The notes under the pieces: generated by a model
What the model saw: the letters and a program-made list of their open reading frames with translations, nothing else
Databases searched by the model: none
Told to the model about the DNA's origin: nothing
Position numbers and translations under genes: made by a program
Shown here: one piece after another, positions 8,613 through 18,434 of the stretch
How the letters are laid out: every line of letters starts with the position of its first letter
Position numbering within the stretch: the stretch's first letter is position 1
Source: Jeotgalibacillus sp. ET6
Lineage (GTDB): Bacteria; Bacillota; Bacilli; Bacillales; Jeotgalibacillaceae
Direction of reading: 5' to 3'
Assembly: GCF_029667115.1 (NCBI RefSeq)
Contig: NZ_JARUIU010000003.1
Span: 421,906-485,905, forward strand
DNA length: 64,000 nt

Positions 8613-8921
8613 TTATTTATTATTATCGATTTCTGCCTGTTCTTTTTCGAGCTCCTGCTGCTCAGCGTGCGTTTGAGGAAAACCATTAGCCTGCCATTCT
8701 CCGCGATAAGCAGAATCGAGCTTAGTCAGGCCTTCTTCTTTATCTGTGTCCTCAGCAAAAACGCTTTCCTGACGATCAATTTTCTTGCTGTTGCGCATAT
8801 CTGTATCTTCTAAGAAATCATTTTGGTCGGTTTTTTTCATTTTCTGATACCCCACTACCGCTGCTGCGGCACCTGCTGAAATAAGTGAACCTGCTACAAT
8901 ATTCTTCGTTGTTTTTTTCAT
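8613..8921 (-). CDS. Small membrane-anchored hypothetical protein
   Basis: A 102-residue protein with an AAAAGGAGG site ahead of its ATG. Residues 8-25 form an Ala/Gly-rich hydrophobic segment, which is a likely single membrane anchor. The remainder is highly charged and probably cytoplasmic or disordered, ending in QQELEKEQAEIDNNK. I do not recognise a family. The strong ribosome binding site and the terminator shared with the convergent gene support it as real. Confidence 0.7.
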   Translation of the reverse strand: MKKTTKNIVAGSLISAGAAAAVVGYQKMKKTDQNDFLEDTDMRNSKKIDRQESVFAEDTDKEEGLTKLDSAYRGEWQANGFPQTHAEQQELEKEQAEIDNNK

Positions 8922-9129
8922 GGTAATTCCTCCTTTTCGGTGAAAAGATTGTACCCTTATGTATTACCCGCTTTTCAACTAGATAAGAATAAATTAGAAA
9001 AACAAACCAATAGTCCTAGGTTAATTTTACTTGCTGCACACTTAGATTTGTCACATAAGATTGGTTCAATGTATACTCTAAATAAGTCTAAAGTAGCGGT
9101 ACTAAAATACTATTAACGGAGTGAGCTAA

Positions 9130-9693
9130 ATGAGTATCTATGAATTCTCGGCACTTGCCATGAACGGACAGGAAAAATCACTTGAAAGCCTGAAGGGAAA
9201 AGTAGTGCTGATTGTAAACACAGCAGGAAAATGCGGGTTTACCTATCAGTATAAGGACCTCCAGAAGCTTTATGACCGGTATAAGGATAAAGGGTTTGTT
9301 ATAGCCGGATTCCCTTGTAATCAGTTTGATAATCAGGAGCCGGACTCCAACGATAAGATTGAAACAAATTGCCTGCTGAACTACGGTGTATCATTTCCGT
9401 TATTTCAAAAAGTGAAAGTGCGCGACGAAGGTGCTCATCCTCTTTTTACGTATTTATCCCGGCAAAAAAGATTTGAAGGCTTTAATAAATTTCATCCTGT
9501 AGCCCGCGTTCTCATCCCGCTTTTAAACGAAAAACATCCTGAATACATGATGGACGACCACTCGATCAAATGGAATTTCACTAAGTTTCTAATTAGCGCT
9601 GATGGTGAGGTGGTCAAACGCTTTGAGTGTACATCTGACCCTATTGACATGGAAGCGGATATTGAAGAGCAATTAGCGGCAGTACATAATTAA
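9130..9693 (+). CDS. gpx: Glutathione peroxidase-family thiol peroxidase
   Basis: A 187-residue thioredoxin-fold peroxidase that reduces peroxides. The active site has NTAGKCGFT with Cys in place of selenocysteine, followed by GFPCNQF and WNFTKF, so the Cys, Gln and Trp of the catalytic group are present. The protein is somewhat longer than the common 160 residues because of an insertion around residues 118-140 that is typical of some relatives. Bacterial Cys versions usually use thioredoxin. A single gene with a GGAGTG site. A dispersed repeat begins directly after it. Confidence 0.93.
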   Translation: MSIYEFSALAMNGQEKSLESLKGKVVLIVNTAGKCGFTYQYKDLQKLYDRYKDKGFVIAGFPCNQFDNQEPDSNDKIETNCLLNYGVSFPLFQKVKVRDEGAHPLFTYLSRQKRFEGFNKFHPVARVLIPLLNEKHPEYMMDDHSIKWNFTKFLISADGEVVKRFECTSDPIDMEADIEEQLAAVHN

Positions 9694-9707
9694 AATGTTA
9701 AGCGTAA

Positions 9708-9915
9708 AGAGCCTGAGACAAAAGGGTCTCAAGCTCTGCGACCGGTTCGCTGCACTTCAGGCAGACGCTTTCCGCAGGGACAGCGCTGAGCCTTCTTGGA
9801 CGTCGCTCTGCGAAGTCTCAGCTTGCTGTCATGTTCTGCAGGAGTCGCCACCTTCCGCTCCGCTCACCTACTACTAGTAATCAATATATCCTCATTTTTT
9901 AAACTTTTTTAGTTG
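9708..9915. repeat. Dispersed structured repeat, copy 1
   Basis: About 208 bases matching copies at 18155, 22868 and 47163. It opens with a terminator-like hairpin (9708-9737), then the shared block GACCGGTTCGCT, then a stem in which GACAGC (9779-9784) pairs with GCTGTC (9825-9830). It ends in TTCCGCTCCGCTCACCTACT and a T-rich tail. It lies after gpx and before the end of the convergent chemoreceptor gene. Confidence 0.85.
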
Positions 9916-9947
9916 ACCGCGCATCTTGTTTTTTTCTTATATTTAGT

Positions 9948-11741
9948 TTACGCAGTTTTATGATGATGCTCATCCAGTGTTTCATCTGCAGTTCCATTTT
10001 CTTCTTTCCAATTATCTTCTTCCATATCATCTTTTCCAACTGCTGCTTCTTGAGGAAGAATGAACCGGCCTACATAGGACTGCAATTCTTCCGCCATGTC
10101 TGTAAGTGAGGAAGCAGATTGCGTGACTTCTTCCATAGAGGCAAGTGTCTGCTGTGCTGCAGCGCTTACTGTATCTGAATGGCTGTTTGTTTCATCTGCT
10201 ACAGCGGACATATTCGTAACAGATTGGGTAACTTCCTCAGAGTTGTTTGACAGGGATCGGGCCGTTTGATTCATTTGCTCTATTTGTGTAGACATTGATT
10301 GAACCGACTCAATGATAGATTGAAATTTCTCTTTCGTTTTGGCTGCGGTTGAAAGTCCGCGTGTAACTTCTTCTTTTACATCGCTCATCTTTTGAACAGA
10401 CTGACCTGTTTCTTTTTGCATCTCCTCAATCAATTCATTTATTTGATGAGTGGAGCCGGCTGATTGTTCAGCAAGTTTCCGTACTTCATCTGCTACAACG
10501 GCAAATCCTCTTCCATGCTCGCCAGCCCGTGCAGCTTCAATTGCAGCGTTTAGCGCAAGCAAGTTGGTCTGGTCGGCTATGCTGCGAATAACATCCAATA
10601 TCGTTCCAATTTCATCTGCTCTTGACGTTAGCGCCTGAATGGCCTGGTCGGAGGCTTGCACAGAATGATCAATCGCATTCATATTGCTCAGGGTTTCCTC
10701 TACTAAACGTCCACCATCTTCAGCGTGAGTAAGAGATTGAACGGAATATCCTTCAATGGTTTCTGATCGCTGGGACATATCCCTAACGTCAGTGGTCATG
10801 AGACCCAGTCTTTGTACACTCGTATTAGATGCATTCATCTGATCATGTGAGCCCTTTGAAATATCTTCGATGGAAGCGGCCGTTTGCACCGTTGCCTGAG
10901 AAGTCTGCTCAGCATTTGCCAGTAATTCTTCCGAGGACGCGGCGACCTGTGTTGCACTAAAGGATATTTGATGAATCAGTCCTCTAAAATGATCTCTCAT
11001 CTGCAGAAAGGAATGATGCAGCCCGGCAATTTCGTCTTTCCCTTTCATAGGTTTGGAATTGTCGGTTAAATCACCCTGTGCCATCTGTTCAGCGAGCGTT
11101 TTCATTGATTTTAACGGCTTTGTAATCCGTGAAGTTAAGAGGACTCCGATTCCTACAGCAATCGCAAGTGCAAGGAGCGTAATTACAACAGACCAAAAGC
11201 GCGCCTGCTCCATCGTTTGGGCAGCTCCTGCTAAATCGCTGTTAATTTTCTCATCCAGATCTGCGACAAATACAGAGGCTTCATTCGCCATTTTTTCTGC
11301 GAGCGGTGACATATCACTAGTAGATAATGATATTCCAACCTCCGGCGTCGCATCATAAATCGCCGTTACATTTCTGCTGACATCAAGCATGGATGAATTT
11401 TTTTGAATAATGGAATCCAAAAACGCTTTGGATTCTTCATTTTCCAGTAAAAGATTCAACTCATTGGCAATGGTGTTTGTTTCTTCGTTCAACTGATTAA
11501 ATATTTCCAAATCCTCCTGCGACCCGGTTAACAGATACCCGCGAAACGAATTGTTTTGTTCATGCACAACCCCTTCAAGCTTTAAGGCATACGACTTCGC
11601 TTCAAAAAAAGTATCTGCAACCTGTGTGAAGGTCTGGTTCATCTCTCTGATCACGAAAAATGAATACGCACCGGATGCAGCAGAAATAATGGAAACCACA
11701 ATAAAGGCTGTGATTAATTTTTTTCCGACTGAGCTTGTCAT
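9948..11741 (-). CDS. Methyl-accepting chemotaxis protein
   Basis: A 597-residue transmembrane chemoreceptor. TM1 is at about residues 10-29, a helical (four-helix-bundle-like) extracellular sensor domain at 30-180, TM2 at about 183-204, HAMP at about 205-258, and a long cytoplasmic signalling domain follows. The conserved hairpin tip reads [20 protein letters not shown], with [15 protein letters not shown], and is the site of CheW/CheA contact. Flanking Gln/Glu-rich helices are the adaptation sites. The C-terminus carries an acidic tail ending DEHHHKTA. The ligand is unknown. A single gene preceded by GAGGAGAG. Confidence 0.95.
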   Translation of the reverse strand: MTSSVGKKLITAFIVVSIISAASGAYSFFVIREMNQTFTQVADTFFEAKSYALKLEGVVHEQNNSFRGYLLTGSQEDLEIFNQLNEETNTIANELNLLLENEESKAFLDSIIQKNSSMLDVSRNVTAIYDATPEVGISLSTSDMSPLAEKMANEASVFVADLDEKINSDLAGAAQTMEQARFWSVVITLLALAIAVGIGVLLTSRITKPLKSMKTLAEQMAQGDLTDNSKPMKGKDEIAGLHHSFLQMRDHFRGLIHQISFSATQVAASSEELLANAEQTSQATVQTAASIEDISKGSHDQMNASNTSVQRLGLMTTDVRDMSQRSETIEGYSVQSLTHAEDGGRLVEETLSNMNAIDHSVQASDQAIQALTSRADEIGTILDVIRSIADQTNLLALNAAIEAARAGEHGRGFAVVADEVRKLAEQSAGSTHQINELIEEMQKETGQSVQKMSDVKEEVTRGLSTAAKTKEKFQSIIESVQSMSTQIEQMNQTARSLSNNSEEVTQSVTNMSAVADETNSHSDTVSAAAQQTLASMEEVTQSASSLTDMAEELQSYVGRFILPQEAAVGKDDMEEDNWKEENGTADETLDEHHHKTA

Positions 11742-11894
11742 TTCAACATCTCTCCTCGATATATAGGTAAATAGTTCTAATAAAGACTATGTTATTCGAA
11801 CTAGATAGCCCCGTCAATGGAAAGTTTGAAATTTCTGTTATTTATCGATTGATAAACCGTGAGAAACGGAGGTTTTTTAACAAAGAGAACCCTC

Positions 11895-12614
11895 CTATTC
11901 ATCTATCTGTCCTATCGAAAACCCGTCAAACAGCAGACCGCCATGTGGTTTCAAAATCCGCTCCGTTACTCGTACAATCGTCTCTTTTTCCCCGTTCTGG
12001 TAAAAACGATCAAATGCTCCTGCTAATTCAGCAGCAAGGTCGGGATCAAACCGTTTTAAAGCCCTCATCTGCCATTTTGAATCCCCGCTCCATTGATGAT
12101 TTGTGCGCAGAATGAAGTCACTGAGCTGAAAAAGAAGTGTGCCGGCAATAAATAAATCCTCTTCCCTGCTTGTGCTGCCGGTTAAATCCTCCAGTGCGTC
12201 TGTTAGAAAATAGCGTTTAAGCTTTAGGGTTTCTTTATCCCAAGGATCAGGTCCTTTATCCAGCAGTGCCTGCGCTTCTTTTCGGATCGCACTAAGCTCC
12301 TCATTATTTTTTAGTATCAGCCCCTCAGCGACCATATTGGGCATAGAGGGCCTTGCGCGTTCACAGTCACTTCGGAAAAACTCTTTGTAGGATTCCATGC
12401 TGTGTACAAATACTTCAATGGGCCAACCCCCTTCAACGTGTGAGGACCGATAAGAAGATTTTATTGTCTGATCAAAAATCACAATATCAAGATCTGAAGC
12501 AGCCGTCGCTTCTTTTCGCACGACACTTCCTGCTAAGAGTGCGGCCTGACAATGAGGATAATGCAGATTAATAAATTGTTCTGCTGCTTTTACTGCTTCT
12601 AAACGCTCAGTCAT
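11895..12614 (-). CDS. Nucleotidyltransferase-fold protein
   Basis: A 239-residue protein of the NTP_transf_2 (antibiotic nucleotidyltransferase-like) superfamily. The signature is AGSVVRKEATAASDLDIVIF, with the metal-binding pair Asp41 and Asp43 and a third likely acid at Glu67 (PIEVFV). The C-terminal half is helical. Such proteins transfer nucleotides to small molecules or proteins, and the substrate here is unknown. It begins 8 bases inside the end of the gene upstream, so the two are coupled. Confidence 0.8.
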   Translation of the reverse strand: MTERLEAVKAAEQFINLHYPHCQAALLAGSVVRKEATAASDLDIVIFDQTIKSSYRSSHVEGGWPIEVFVHSMESYKEFFRSDCERARPSMPNMVAEGLILKNNEELSAIRKEAQALLDKGPDPWDKETLKLKRYFLTDALEDLTGSTSREEDLFIAGTLLFQLSDFILRTNHQWSGDSKWQMRALKRFDPDLAAELAGAFDRFYQNGEKETIVRVTERILKPHGGLLFDGFSIGQIDE

Positions 12615-13239
12615 TCTGTATTCCTCTTTCCTGGAACCCGTTAATTAATGGTTTTATTTTTTGCACACTTTGATCTGCAGCCGTTTCAATATACCCCACG
12701 ATTTGATCAACAGTAAAAACACGCAGAGGTTTTTCTGCTAACGAAGGTTCAGCGTTCAAATCTTCGATAGCTGAAGGAATAAAGGCCGTGAGCTGTGAGT
12801 GACTCACTTCTTCCAAGTCCATTGTGCGGATCGGTTTCATTAATATATTTTTTAAATACTGGCTGCAGGGATAGACTTGAAGCAATTTTGCATTTAATAG
12901 ACCGAAGTCCTGATGGTAGCGGGTGAACAGGGATGAATCAGCTTTCATTCTGTTTTTAAGCCACGGCAGATAGAAGCCCTTCAGCCACAGGTCATCTGCG
13001 ATTAAATGAGAATAATAGCCTAGAAGATACGGTGAGTTATGGCCATACTTTTTTAAGAATCCCGCATAGTTAATTGACCTGGAGTAATCATTGACCTCCC
13101 CCTCATAAAAATGGGAGCGTTCCTTTGGTGAAACAGCATCTGGCGCAATTCCTCCCGCTATAAAGGAGGCTTTATTTTCTATTCGAATCTGCTGAGAGAC
13201 CCGGTGGGAGATGAGCAGATGCATCATTCTGGATCCCAT
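12607..13239 (-). CDS. Zinc-dependent phospholipase C-like / hydrolase-fold protein
   Basis: A 210-residue protein resembling a phospholipase C/S1-P1-like His-rich family found in Bacillus. Notable are HLLISHRVS near the N-terminus, GGIAPDA, and LGYYSHLIADD, which place several His and Asp residues where metal ligands would lie. The frame opens at a TTG at 13260. AAAGGAG lies about nine bases ahead of the ATG at 13239, so that start is preferred. It has no signal peptide. It overlaps the nucleotidyltransferase gene by 8 bases. The family call is moderate. Confidence 0.65.
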   Translation of the reverse strand: MGSRMMHLLISHRVSQQIRIENKASFIAGGIAPDAVSPKERSHFYEGEVNDYSRSINYAGFLKKYGHNSPYLLGYYSHLIADDLWLKGFYLPWLKNRMKADSSLFTRYHQDFGLLNAKLLQVYPCSQYLKNILMKPIRTMDLEEVSHSQLTAFIPSAIEDLNAEPSLAEKPLRVFTVDQIVGYIETAADQSVQKIKPLINGFQERGIQND

Positions 13240-13340
13240 TGCTTTCACTCCTTTTTTCAATTATTCTGGCAATATCTTGATTATACATTTTTTATATGGG
13301 GTAAAGTGGAAGAAAAAGAGGAACAGGGAAGGGAGATTTC

Positions 13341-13817
13341 ATGACAACGTTAAAGGATAGGAGATATGCCCATGAAGACCGCTCTTATCATTCTGCCCGC
13401 AATTTTTGGTCAGGGTTTTTAGTCGGTCTGGGCTTTGTTGCTTTTTTTGATGAAACGGTTTTTCATCAGCTGCTTCATTGGCATCATTTCTACGATCGTT
13501 CTACAACCGATGTGGGTCTGGTATCCGATGGACTTTTTCATGCATTTAGCTGGTTTGCTACTGTGGGAGGACTGTTTTTAGTTGCAGATCTGAGAAGGCG
13601 GAAAGCATTCTGGAAAAAAAGATGGATTGGCGGTATTTTTTTAGGTGCAGGTATTTTTCAGCTGTATGACGGAACCATTCAGCATAAAGTGCTTCGCATC
13701 CACCAGATCCGTTACGTTGAAAATGTGGTGATCTATGATGTGATTTGGAATGCAACCGCAGTTGTGATGATCATTATTGGCGCCTATCTTGTGGCAAAAA
13801 CACGACCAAAAATGTAG
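13341..13817 (+). CDS. DUF2243 membrane protein
   Basis: A 158-residue integral membrane protein with four predicted helices. It contains the family's His-rich elements FDETVFHQLLHWHHFYD and DGLFHAF and a later IYDVIWN. DUF2243 genes are commonly found next to ctaG, as here, which points to a part in cytochrome oxidase maturation or heme-copper handling, though the role is not established. A GGGAGATTTC site precedes the ATG, and ctaG follows 15 bases downstream. Confidence 0.88.
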   Translation: MTTLKDRRYAHEDRSYHSARNFWSGFLVGLGFVAFFDETVFHQLLHWHHFYDRSTTDVGLVSDGLFHAFSWFATVGGLFLVADLRRRKAFWKKRWIGGIFLGAGIFQLYDGTIQHKVLRIHQIRYVENVVIYDVIWNATAVVMIIIGAYLVAKTRPKM

Positions 13818-13832
13818 GAGGAGTAAGCTGAT

Positions 13833-14645
13833 ATGCATGATCATCATACACACGAAGCTGCAGGCTGGGTTTGGACGGACCTTGCAGGGTTTCTTCCTTT
13901 TGCAGCGGCCATTGCTTTATACATATCAGCCGCCATTCTTTCAAGCCGGCAGCGCAGAAAATGGCCGAATTACCGCACGGTGCTTTGGGTACTTGGGGTA
14001 CTCTGTGCAGCCGCGGCTGTAACAGGCCCACTTGCAGAGCGCGCGCATACTGATTTTACGGCTCATATGCTGGGCCATTTGCTGCTTGGCATGCTCGCAC
14101 CGCTTTTGCTTGTCCTTTCAGCACCCATGACGTTATTTTTGCGGTCGGTCCCTGTTTCTCTCGGCAGAAAAACATCCGGACTTTTAAAAAGCCGGCCGGT
14201 CCGCTTTTTAAGTGATCCGATCACAGCATCCGTATTAAATATCGGAGGGCTGTGGCTGCTTTACACAACCACTCTCTATTCTGCGATGCACGATTCCCTG
14301 CTACTACATATTGTCATCCATTTTCATGTGTTTGCAGCGGGATATTTATTTACTATCTCCATGATTTATATTGATCCAGCCAGCCATCGCACACCCTTTC
14401 TTTACAGGGCTGTCGTTTTAATTGCGGCTTTGGCCGGGCACGGAATTTTATCGAAATATATCTATGCCAATCCCCCTGCAGGCGTGGCTCCCCAACAGGC
14501 AGAGTCAGGCGGTATGCTGATGTATTATGGCGGGGATGCCATTGATGTGATGATTATCATCATTTTATGCTATCAATGGTATAAAGCAGCGAAGCCCCGC
14601 ACATCGTCATACGAAATGAAAACAAGCGAAGGCGCTGTTCAGTAG
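13833..14645 (+). CDS. ctaG: CtaG-type cytochrome c oxidase assembly protein
   Basis: A 270-residue polytopic membrane protein of the Caa3_CtaG family, needed for assembly of the caa3 oxidase in Bacillus. About seven helices are predicted. Family motifs are HMLGHLLLGMLAPLLLVLSAP and a His-rich segment (LLLHIVIHFHVFAAGYLF). The N-terminus (MHDHHTHE) is itself rich in His, which may bind copper. A GGAGGAG site precedes it. It forms an operon with DUF2243, and the terminator overlaps its last codons. Confidence 0.92.
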   Translation: MHDHHTHEAAGWVWTDLAGFLPFAAAIALYISAAILSSRQRRKWPNYRTVLWVLGVLCAAAAVTGPLAERAHTDFTAHMLGHLLLGMLAPLLLVLSAPMTLFLRSVPVSLGRKTSGLLKSRPVRFLSDPITASVLNIGGLWLLYTTTLYSAMHDSLLLHIVIHFHVFAAGYLFTISMIYIDPASHRTPFLYRAVVLIAALAGHGILSKYIYANPPAGVAPQQAESGGMLMYYGGDAIDVMIIIILCYQWYKAAKPRTSSYEMKTSEGAVQ

Positions 14646-14660
14646 CGCCTTCACTTTTAT
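14626..14660. terminator. Intrinsic terminator overlapping the ctaG stop
   Basis: A perfect 9-bp stem GAAGGCGCT/AGCGCCTTC (14628-14636 with 14644-14652), followed by CACTTTTAT. It includes the ctaG stop codon in its loop and faces the convergent gene ending at 14663, so it may serve both. Confidence 0.75.
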
Positions 14661-14662
14661 CC

Positions 14663-15412
14663 TTATTCCGAGCCGGACTCTAATTCTGAGGGATCCAGCT
14701 GCAGGATGGTTTCAGAATACCCGCTTGAAAACCCGCTTTGTCCCATTGTTTGATTCAGTTCCGCTATTTCATTCTGGCTGTTATAAGGGATCCACCCGTA
14801 GGTGAAGTGCATCTGAGGATTATTACTAAACATGTCTACTGGCGCTCCACCCTCCCGTGTTAAAGCCTCTTGATAACTTGTCATATAGGTTCCCCAATCT
14901 GAAGGGATTTTCATAGAACCATAGGATTTCTCAAATTCAATCTCTTCTTTCATTTGAACGCGGGGAGTATACATCTGCTCTCCTTGTAAAACTTGAAAAT
15001 TGCGCCTTCTGGTCAGGTAAAAAGCGGCCCTTTTAACCTCGTCATCCGGATGCAGATTCCAGAGGACGTACTGACTTGCCGGATCCCCTGCATTAGTTGT
15101 GACTATACTGGGTTCTCCGGAAGAGCTGATCAAAATAAGTTCCCAATCATTCAACTTCCACTCCCAATAAGCGACGCCATACTGATTTCTGTCCGAACGA
15201 AACGGGACAAATACGTGCCGGTCAGTTAAAAAATCAATATCTAAAATTTCTTGTGTTTTTCCATTTTGAAACTGGCTGTCGATTTCATTGATAATCCGGT
15301 CCTCCGACATAAAAGAATCCGGGTTTTTTACCACAGCTGAATAATATAAGCCCCCGGCTGTTACCAGGATCAGGGGAACGGCAATCAGTAGCCACTTCCA
15401 CTTTTTACGCAT
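14663..15412 (-). CDS. Membrane-anchored protein of unknown function
   Basis: A 249-residue protein with one N-terminal membrane segment (about residues 8-27) and a soluble domain predicted outside the cell. No family is recognised. The domain is rich in aromatic and acidic residues, with patches such as YWEWKLNDWELILIS. Its start overlaps the stop of the preceding gene by one base, so it is translated with that gene. The pair look like a two-component membrane complex of unknown purpose. Confidence 0.72.
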   Translation of the reverse strand: MRKKWKWLLIAVPLILVTAGGLYYSAVVKNPDSFMSEDRIINEIDSQFQNGKTQEILDIDFLTDRHVFVPFRSDRNQYGVAYWEWKLNDWELILISSSGEPSIVTTNAGDPASQYVLWNLHPDDEVKRAAFYLTRRRNFQVLQGEQMYTPRVQMKEEIEFEKSYGSMKIPSDWGTYMTSYQEALTREGGAPVDMFSNNPQMHFTYGWIPYNSQNEIAELNQTMGQSGFSSGYSETILQLDPSELESGSE

Positions 15413-16107
15413 TAATTTTCCCCTCCCTGCAAAATGGATTGGTCCGTCCGAAAATACCGCTGCTCTGCACCATTTGTGACCAAGAACCCTTTGCCGTCTT
15501 CTTCAATGTACACAATAGAAGAAAATCCGCTTCCCCATTTCGCAGAAACCCCAGCCAGCTGATAAGGAAACCGTTCGCTGCGGTCTTCTATCTCCTGGTC
15601 AACCTCCGTCTCGTAATACCACTCTTCACTTTGAACAGACTTGGGATTTGATTTTTCCAGCTGCTCACCAAAAATTTCTTTATTAAGAGTTGAGCTGCCA
15701 GCGGATGGATGAAGGGCGATAAGAGAAGCATCGTCAATCTTGCTGATGTATGTAGTGAGCTGATTCTCAGGATAGATCAGGCTTTGCGCAGGAATAGTTA
15801 ACAAAGTCAGGATTAAAAAAACGAAATTTGCTCCAAATCCAAGCCATGCAAATGCACGATAGCGATGCCAGGACGATTCTCTTTTCCGTAATAGAAAAAT
15901 TAACATCCATACGCCCAGAGGAAAAATAGGCAGACCGATTATTTCACCGAAAACAGGAAAATTGATTGAAAACGAAAAAAGCCCCACTGCGATCGCGATG
16001 ACCGCCTTCCAAATCGAAACGTCGTTCTCTTCTTTCTTTTTATATAAGCGAAGGGCGAATAGAAGAATAATGCCCCAGCCTAAGACCAATGCCAATTGAT
16101 CAACCAA
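15412..16107 (-). CDS. Polytopic membrane protein of unknown function
   Basis: A 231-residue protein with four predicted helices in the first 120 residues (near 6-20, 33-50, 55-72 and 88-108), then a soluble C-terminal domain of about 110 residues containing AGVSAKWGSGFSSIVYIEE. I do not recognise the family. It heads a two-gene unit with the gene at 14663, sharing a one-base overlap. Confidence 0.7.
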   Translation of the reverse strand: MVDQLALVLGWGIILLFALRLYKKKEENDVSIWKAVIAIAVGLFSFSINFPVFGEIIGLPIFPLGVWMLIFLLRKRESSWHRYRAFAWLGFGANFVFLILTLLTIPAQSLIYPENQLTTYISKIDDASLIALHPSAGSSTLNKEIFGEQLEKSNPKSVQSEEWYYETEVDQEIEDRSERFPYQLAGVSAKWGSGFSSIVYIEEDGKGFLVTNGAEQRYFRTDQSILQGGEN

Positions 16108-16415
16108 ACTAATGATCGGATCTCCCCCCTTTTTTTGCTGCAGCTGCCTGTCAAAGAATAAGCTGACGATCGGCAGATGATACTGTACTTACCAGTGAAT
16201 GTTCTTATGCTAATGGTAAAGAAACCCAATGGCGGATGCAAGGATCAATTATGGAAAAGGAATCATTTATACAGCCTGTGAAAAGAGGCGGAAAAAAGGT
16301 CACATTTTCGTTAGGAATCAATCAAATCAGAAGAATAAGAGGACAAAAACAGGTATGATGAATGAGAGCTGTTAAAAAGAATCATGTTTAAATTTATCTA
16401 GTCAGGAGATATGGT
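16108..16415. other. Intergenic region with an open but startless frame
   Basis: This 308-base gap holds the promoter regions of the divergent genes at 16107 and 16416. On the plus strand a frame stays open from about 16160 to a TGA near 16347. Its only ATG codons are internal, and no ribosome binding site is visible. The translation contains QPVKRGGKKVTFSLG. It may be a gene remnant. I see no other structure. Confidence 0.35.
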
Positions 16416-18149
16416 ATGGAAGAAAAACAAACAAGCTTAAAGCCTTTTATTTCTCTTATATTATCCACCAAAATACCAAAGGCGGCACTGACCATCGGGC
16501 TTGTCGGGAGTATAGTCACCACACTTGTCGGTTTAATGATCCCATTGCTGACACGCGAACTTGTTGATGGATTTTCAGTAGAATCGCTCAGTGTTGGATT
16601 AATTGTATTGATCGGAGCCGTTTTTATCATTCAGGCGCTGACGGACGGATTTTCAACGTATTTACTTGGTTATGTCGGTCAAAAAGTTGTAGCTAACATG
16701 CGGGAAATGATGTGGAAGAAGCTGATTCGGCTGCCTGTCAGTTATTTTGATAAAAAAGCAAGCGGAGAATCTGTCAGCAGGGTAGTGAATGACACCGGGA
16801 TTGTAAAAGATCTGATCTCCCAGCATTTCCCTCAGTTTATTACAGGGATCATTACGATTATTGGCGCCGTTATCATTCTTCTTTTCATGGACTGGAGAAT
16901 GACACTGTTAATGTTAATTTCGGTTCCTGTGACCGTTGGCATCATGCTGCCCCTCGGAAAGAAAATGAATAAAATTTCCAAGGGACTTCAGGATGAAACA
17001 GCTGTTTTTACTGGGAGTATTCAGCAGACATTGAGTGAAATTCGGTTAATGAAAGCTTCCAATGCAGAGGTGGCGGAAGGTTCTAAAGGAACTGCGGGAA
17101 TTCAAACGCTGTTTTCTTACGGATTAAAGGAAATGCGGATTTTCGCCATGATTGGTCCTTTAATTTACCTGGTTGTCATGGTCGTCATTGTAGTCATCAT
17201 TGGTTATGGTGGAATCCGTGTTGCGGAAGGCTCTATGAGCACTGGTTCACTCGTCGCCTTTTTACTTTATTTATTCCAGATTGTTTTTCCTATTACATCC
17301 TTTGCTATGTTCTTCACTCAGCTCCAAAAAGCAAAAGGAGCAACTGAACGGATTATTGAAATTATTGAGCTGCCTTTAGAAAAGGGACGAACAGGACTTG
17401 ATGTCGATATCACCAACCAGCCGGTTCGTGTACAGGGTGTATCATTTTCATATGATGAAAATGAACCGATTTTAAGAGGTGTTTCCTTTGAAGCGCAGCC
17501 GGGTGAAATGGTTGCCTTTGCCGGACCAAGCGGCGGCGGGAAAACGACGATGTTTGGGTTAATCGAACGTTTTTATGAGCCGACAAGCGGAAGAATTTTA
17601 ATTGGGGACACCCCGATCGAAGACCTTTCGATGGATTCCTGGAGAAGTCAGATCGGCTATGTTTCACAGGACAGTCCAATGATGGCTGGAACCATTCGTG
17701 AAAATCTGTGCTACGGGCTTGAGGAAAAAGAGCAGATTACAGATGACCGCTTATGGGAAGTAGCCGAAATGGCCTATGCTGCTCCGTTTATCAGAGAATT
17801 TCCAAAGGGATTGGATACAGAAGTAGGAGAACGCGGGGTGAAGCTTTCAGGAGGTCAAAGGCAGCGGATCGCAATTGCCCGCGCATTTTTGCGGGATCCT
17901 AAAATCCTGATGATGGATGAAGCAACAGCGAGCCTCGACAGCCAGTCAGAAGGCATTGTTCAGCAGGCCCTCGCGCGTCTGATGGAAGGAAGAACCACAT
18001 TTGTCATCGCGCATAGACTTTCCACCATCGTAGACTCAGACAAAATCATTTTTATTGAAAAAGGTGAAATCACAGGAATCGGCACGCACGCTGAGCTTGT
18101 GGCAAACCATGATCTGTACCGTGAGTTTGCTGAACAGCAGCTTACCTAA
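16416..18149 (+). CDS. bmrA: BmrA-type multidrug ABC half-transporter
   Basis: A 577-residue half-transporter with six membrane helices fused to an ATPase, expected to work as a homodimer exporting drugs. The membrane domain has PLLTRELVDGFS and LPVSYFDKKASGE, very like BmrA (YvcC) of Bacillus subtilis. The ATPase shows Walker A GPSGGGKTT, signature LSGGQRQRIAIARA, Walker B ILMMDEATASLD and an H-loop IAHRLST. A CAGGAG site lies ahead of the ATG. A single gene followed by a repeat copy that starts with a terminator hairpin. Confidence 0.92.
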   Translation: MEEKQTSLKPFISLILSTKIPKAALTIGLVGSIVTTLVGLMIPLLTRELVDGFSVESLSVGLIVLIGAVFIIQALTDGFSTYLLGYVGQKVVANMREMMWKKLIRLPVSYFDKKASGESVSRVVNDTGIVKDLISQHFPQFITGIITIIGAVIILLFMDWRMTLLMLISVPVTVGIMLPLGKKMNKISKGLQDETAVFTGSIQQTLSEIRLMKASNAEVAEGSKGTAGIQTLFSYGLKEMRIFAMIGPLIYLVVMVVIVVIIGYGGIRVAEGSMSTGSLVAFLLYLFQIVFPITSFAMFFTQLQKAKGATERIIEIIELPLEKGRTGLDVDITNQPVRVQGVSFSYDENEPILRGVSFEAQPGEMVAFAGPSGGGKTTMFGLIERFYEPTSGRILIGDTPIEDLSMDSWRSQIGYVSQDSPMMAGTIRENLCYGLEEKEQITDDRLWEVAEMAYAAPFIREFPKGLDTEVGERGVKLSGGQRQRIAIARAFLRDPKILMMDEATASLDSQSEGIVQQALARLMEGRTTFVIAHRLSTIVDSDKIIFIEKGEITGIGTHAELVANHDLYREFAEQQLT

Positions 18150-18154
18150 ACCAA

Positions 18155-18370
18155 AAAGGAGCCTGGGAAAAAACTTTTTTTAGGCTCCTTGACCGGTTCA
18201 CTGCGCTTCAGCCGGACGCTTTCCGCAGGGACGGTGGCTTGAGCCTTTTCAGGGCAAGGCCCAGTAAAGTCTCAGCTTGCCGTCATATCTTGCAGGAGTC
18301 GCCTCCCTCCGCTCCGCTCACCTCATACCTATAAATATATACTCCCTCATTAGTAAACTTTTTTAGTAAT
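18155..18370. repeat. Dispersed structured repeat, copy 2
   Basis: About 216 bases matching copies at 9708, 22868 and 47163. It begins with hairpin AAGGAGCCT/AGGCTCCTT, which should end bmrA transcription. A stem then pairs GACGGT (18230-18235) with GCCGTC (18279-18284), using one G-U pair. The tail has CTCCGCTCCGCTCACCT and AAACTTTTTTAGT. It lies between the convergent ends of bmrA and the helicase gene. Confidence 0.85.
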
Positions 18371-18434
18371 ACCCAAACTCTTTTTTACAGGCCAGGAGCA
18401 GTGATGCTTTCACAAACGCTCTTACCGTTGTGAT

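Noticed and set aside
11053..11358. Plus-strand frames opposite the chemoreceptor gene.
   Set aside because: They are antisense shadows with no start signal, and the chemoreceptor is unmistakable.
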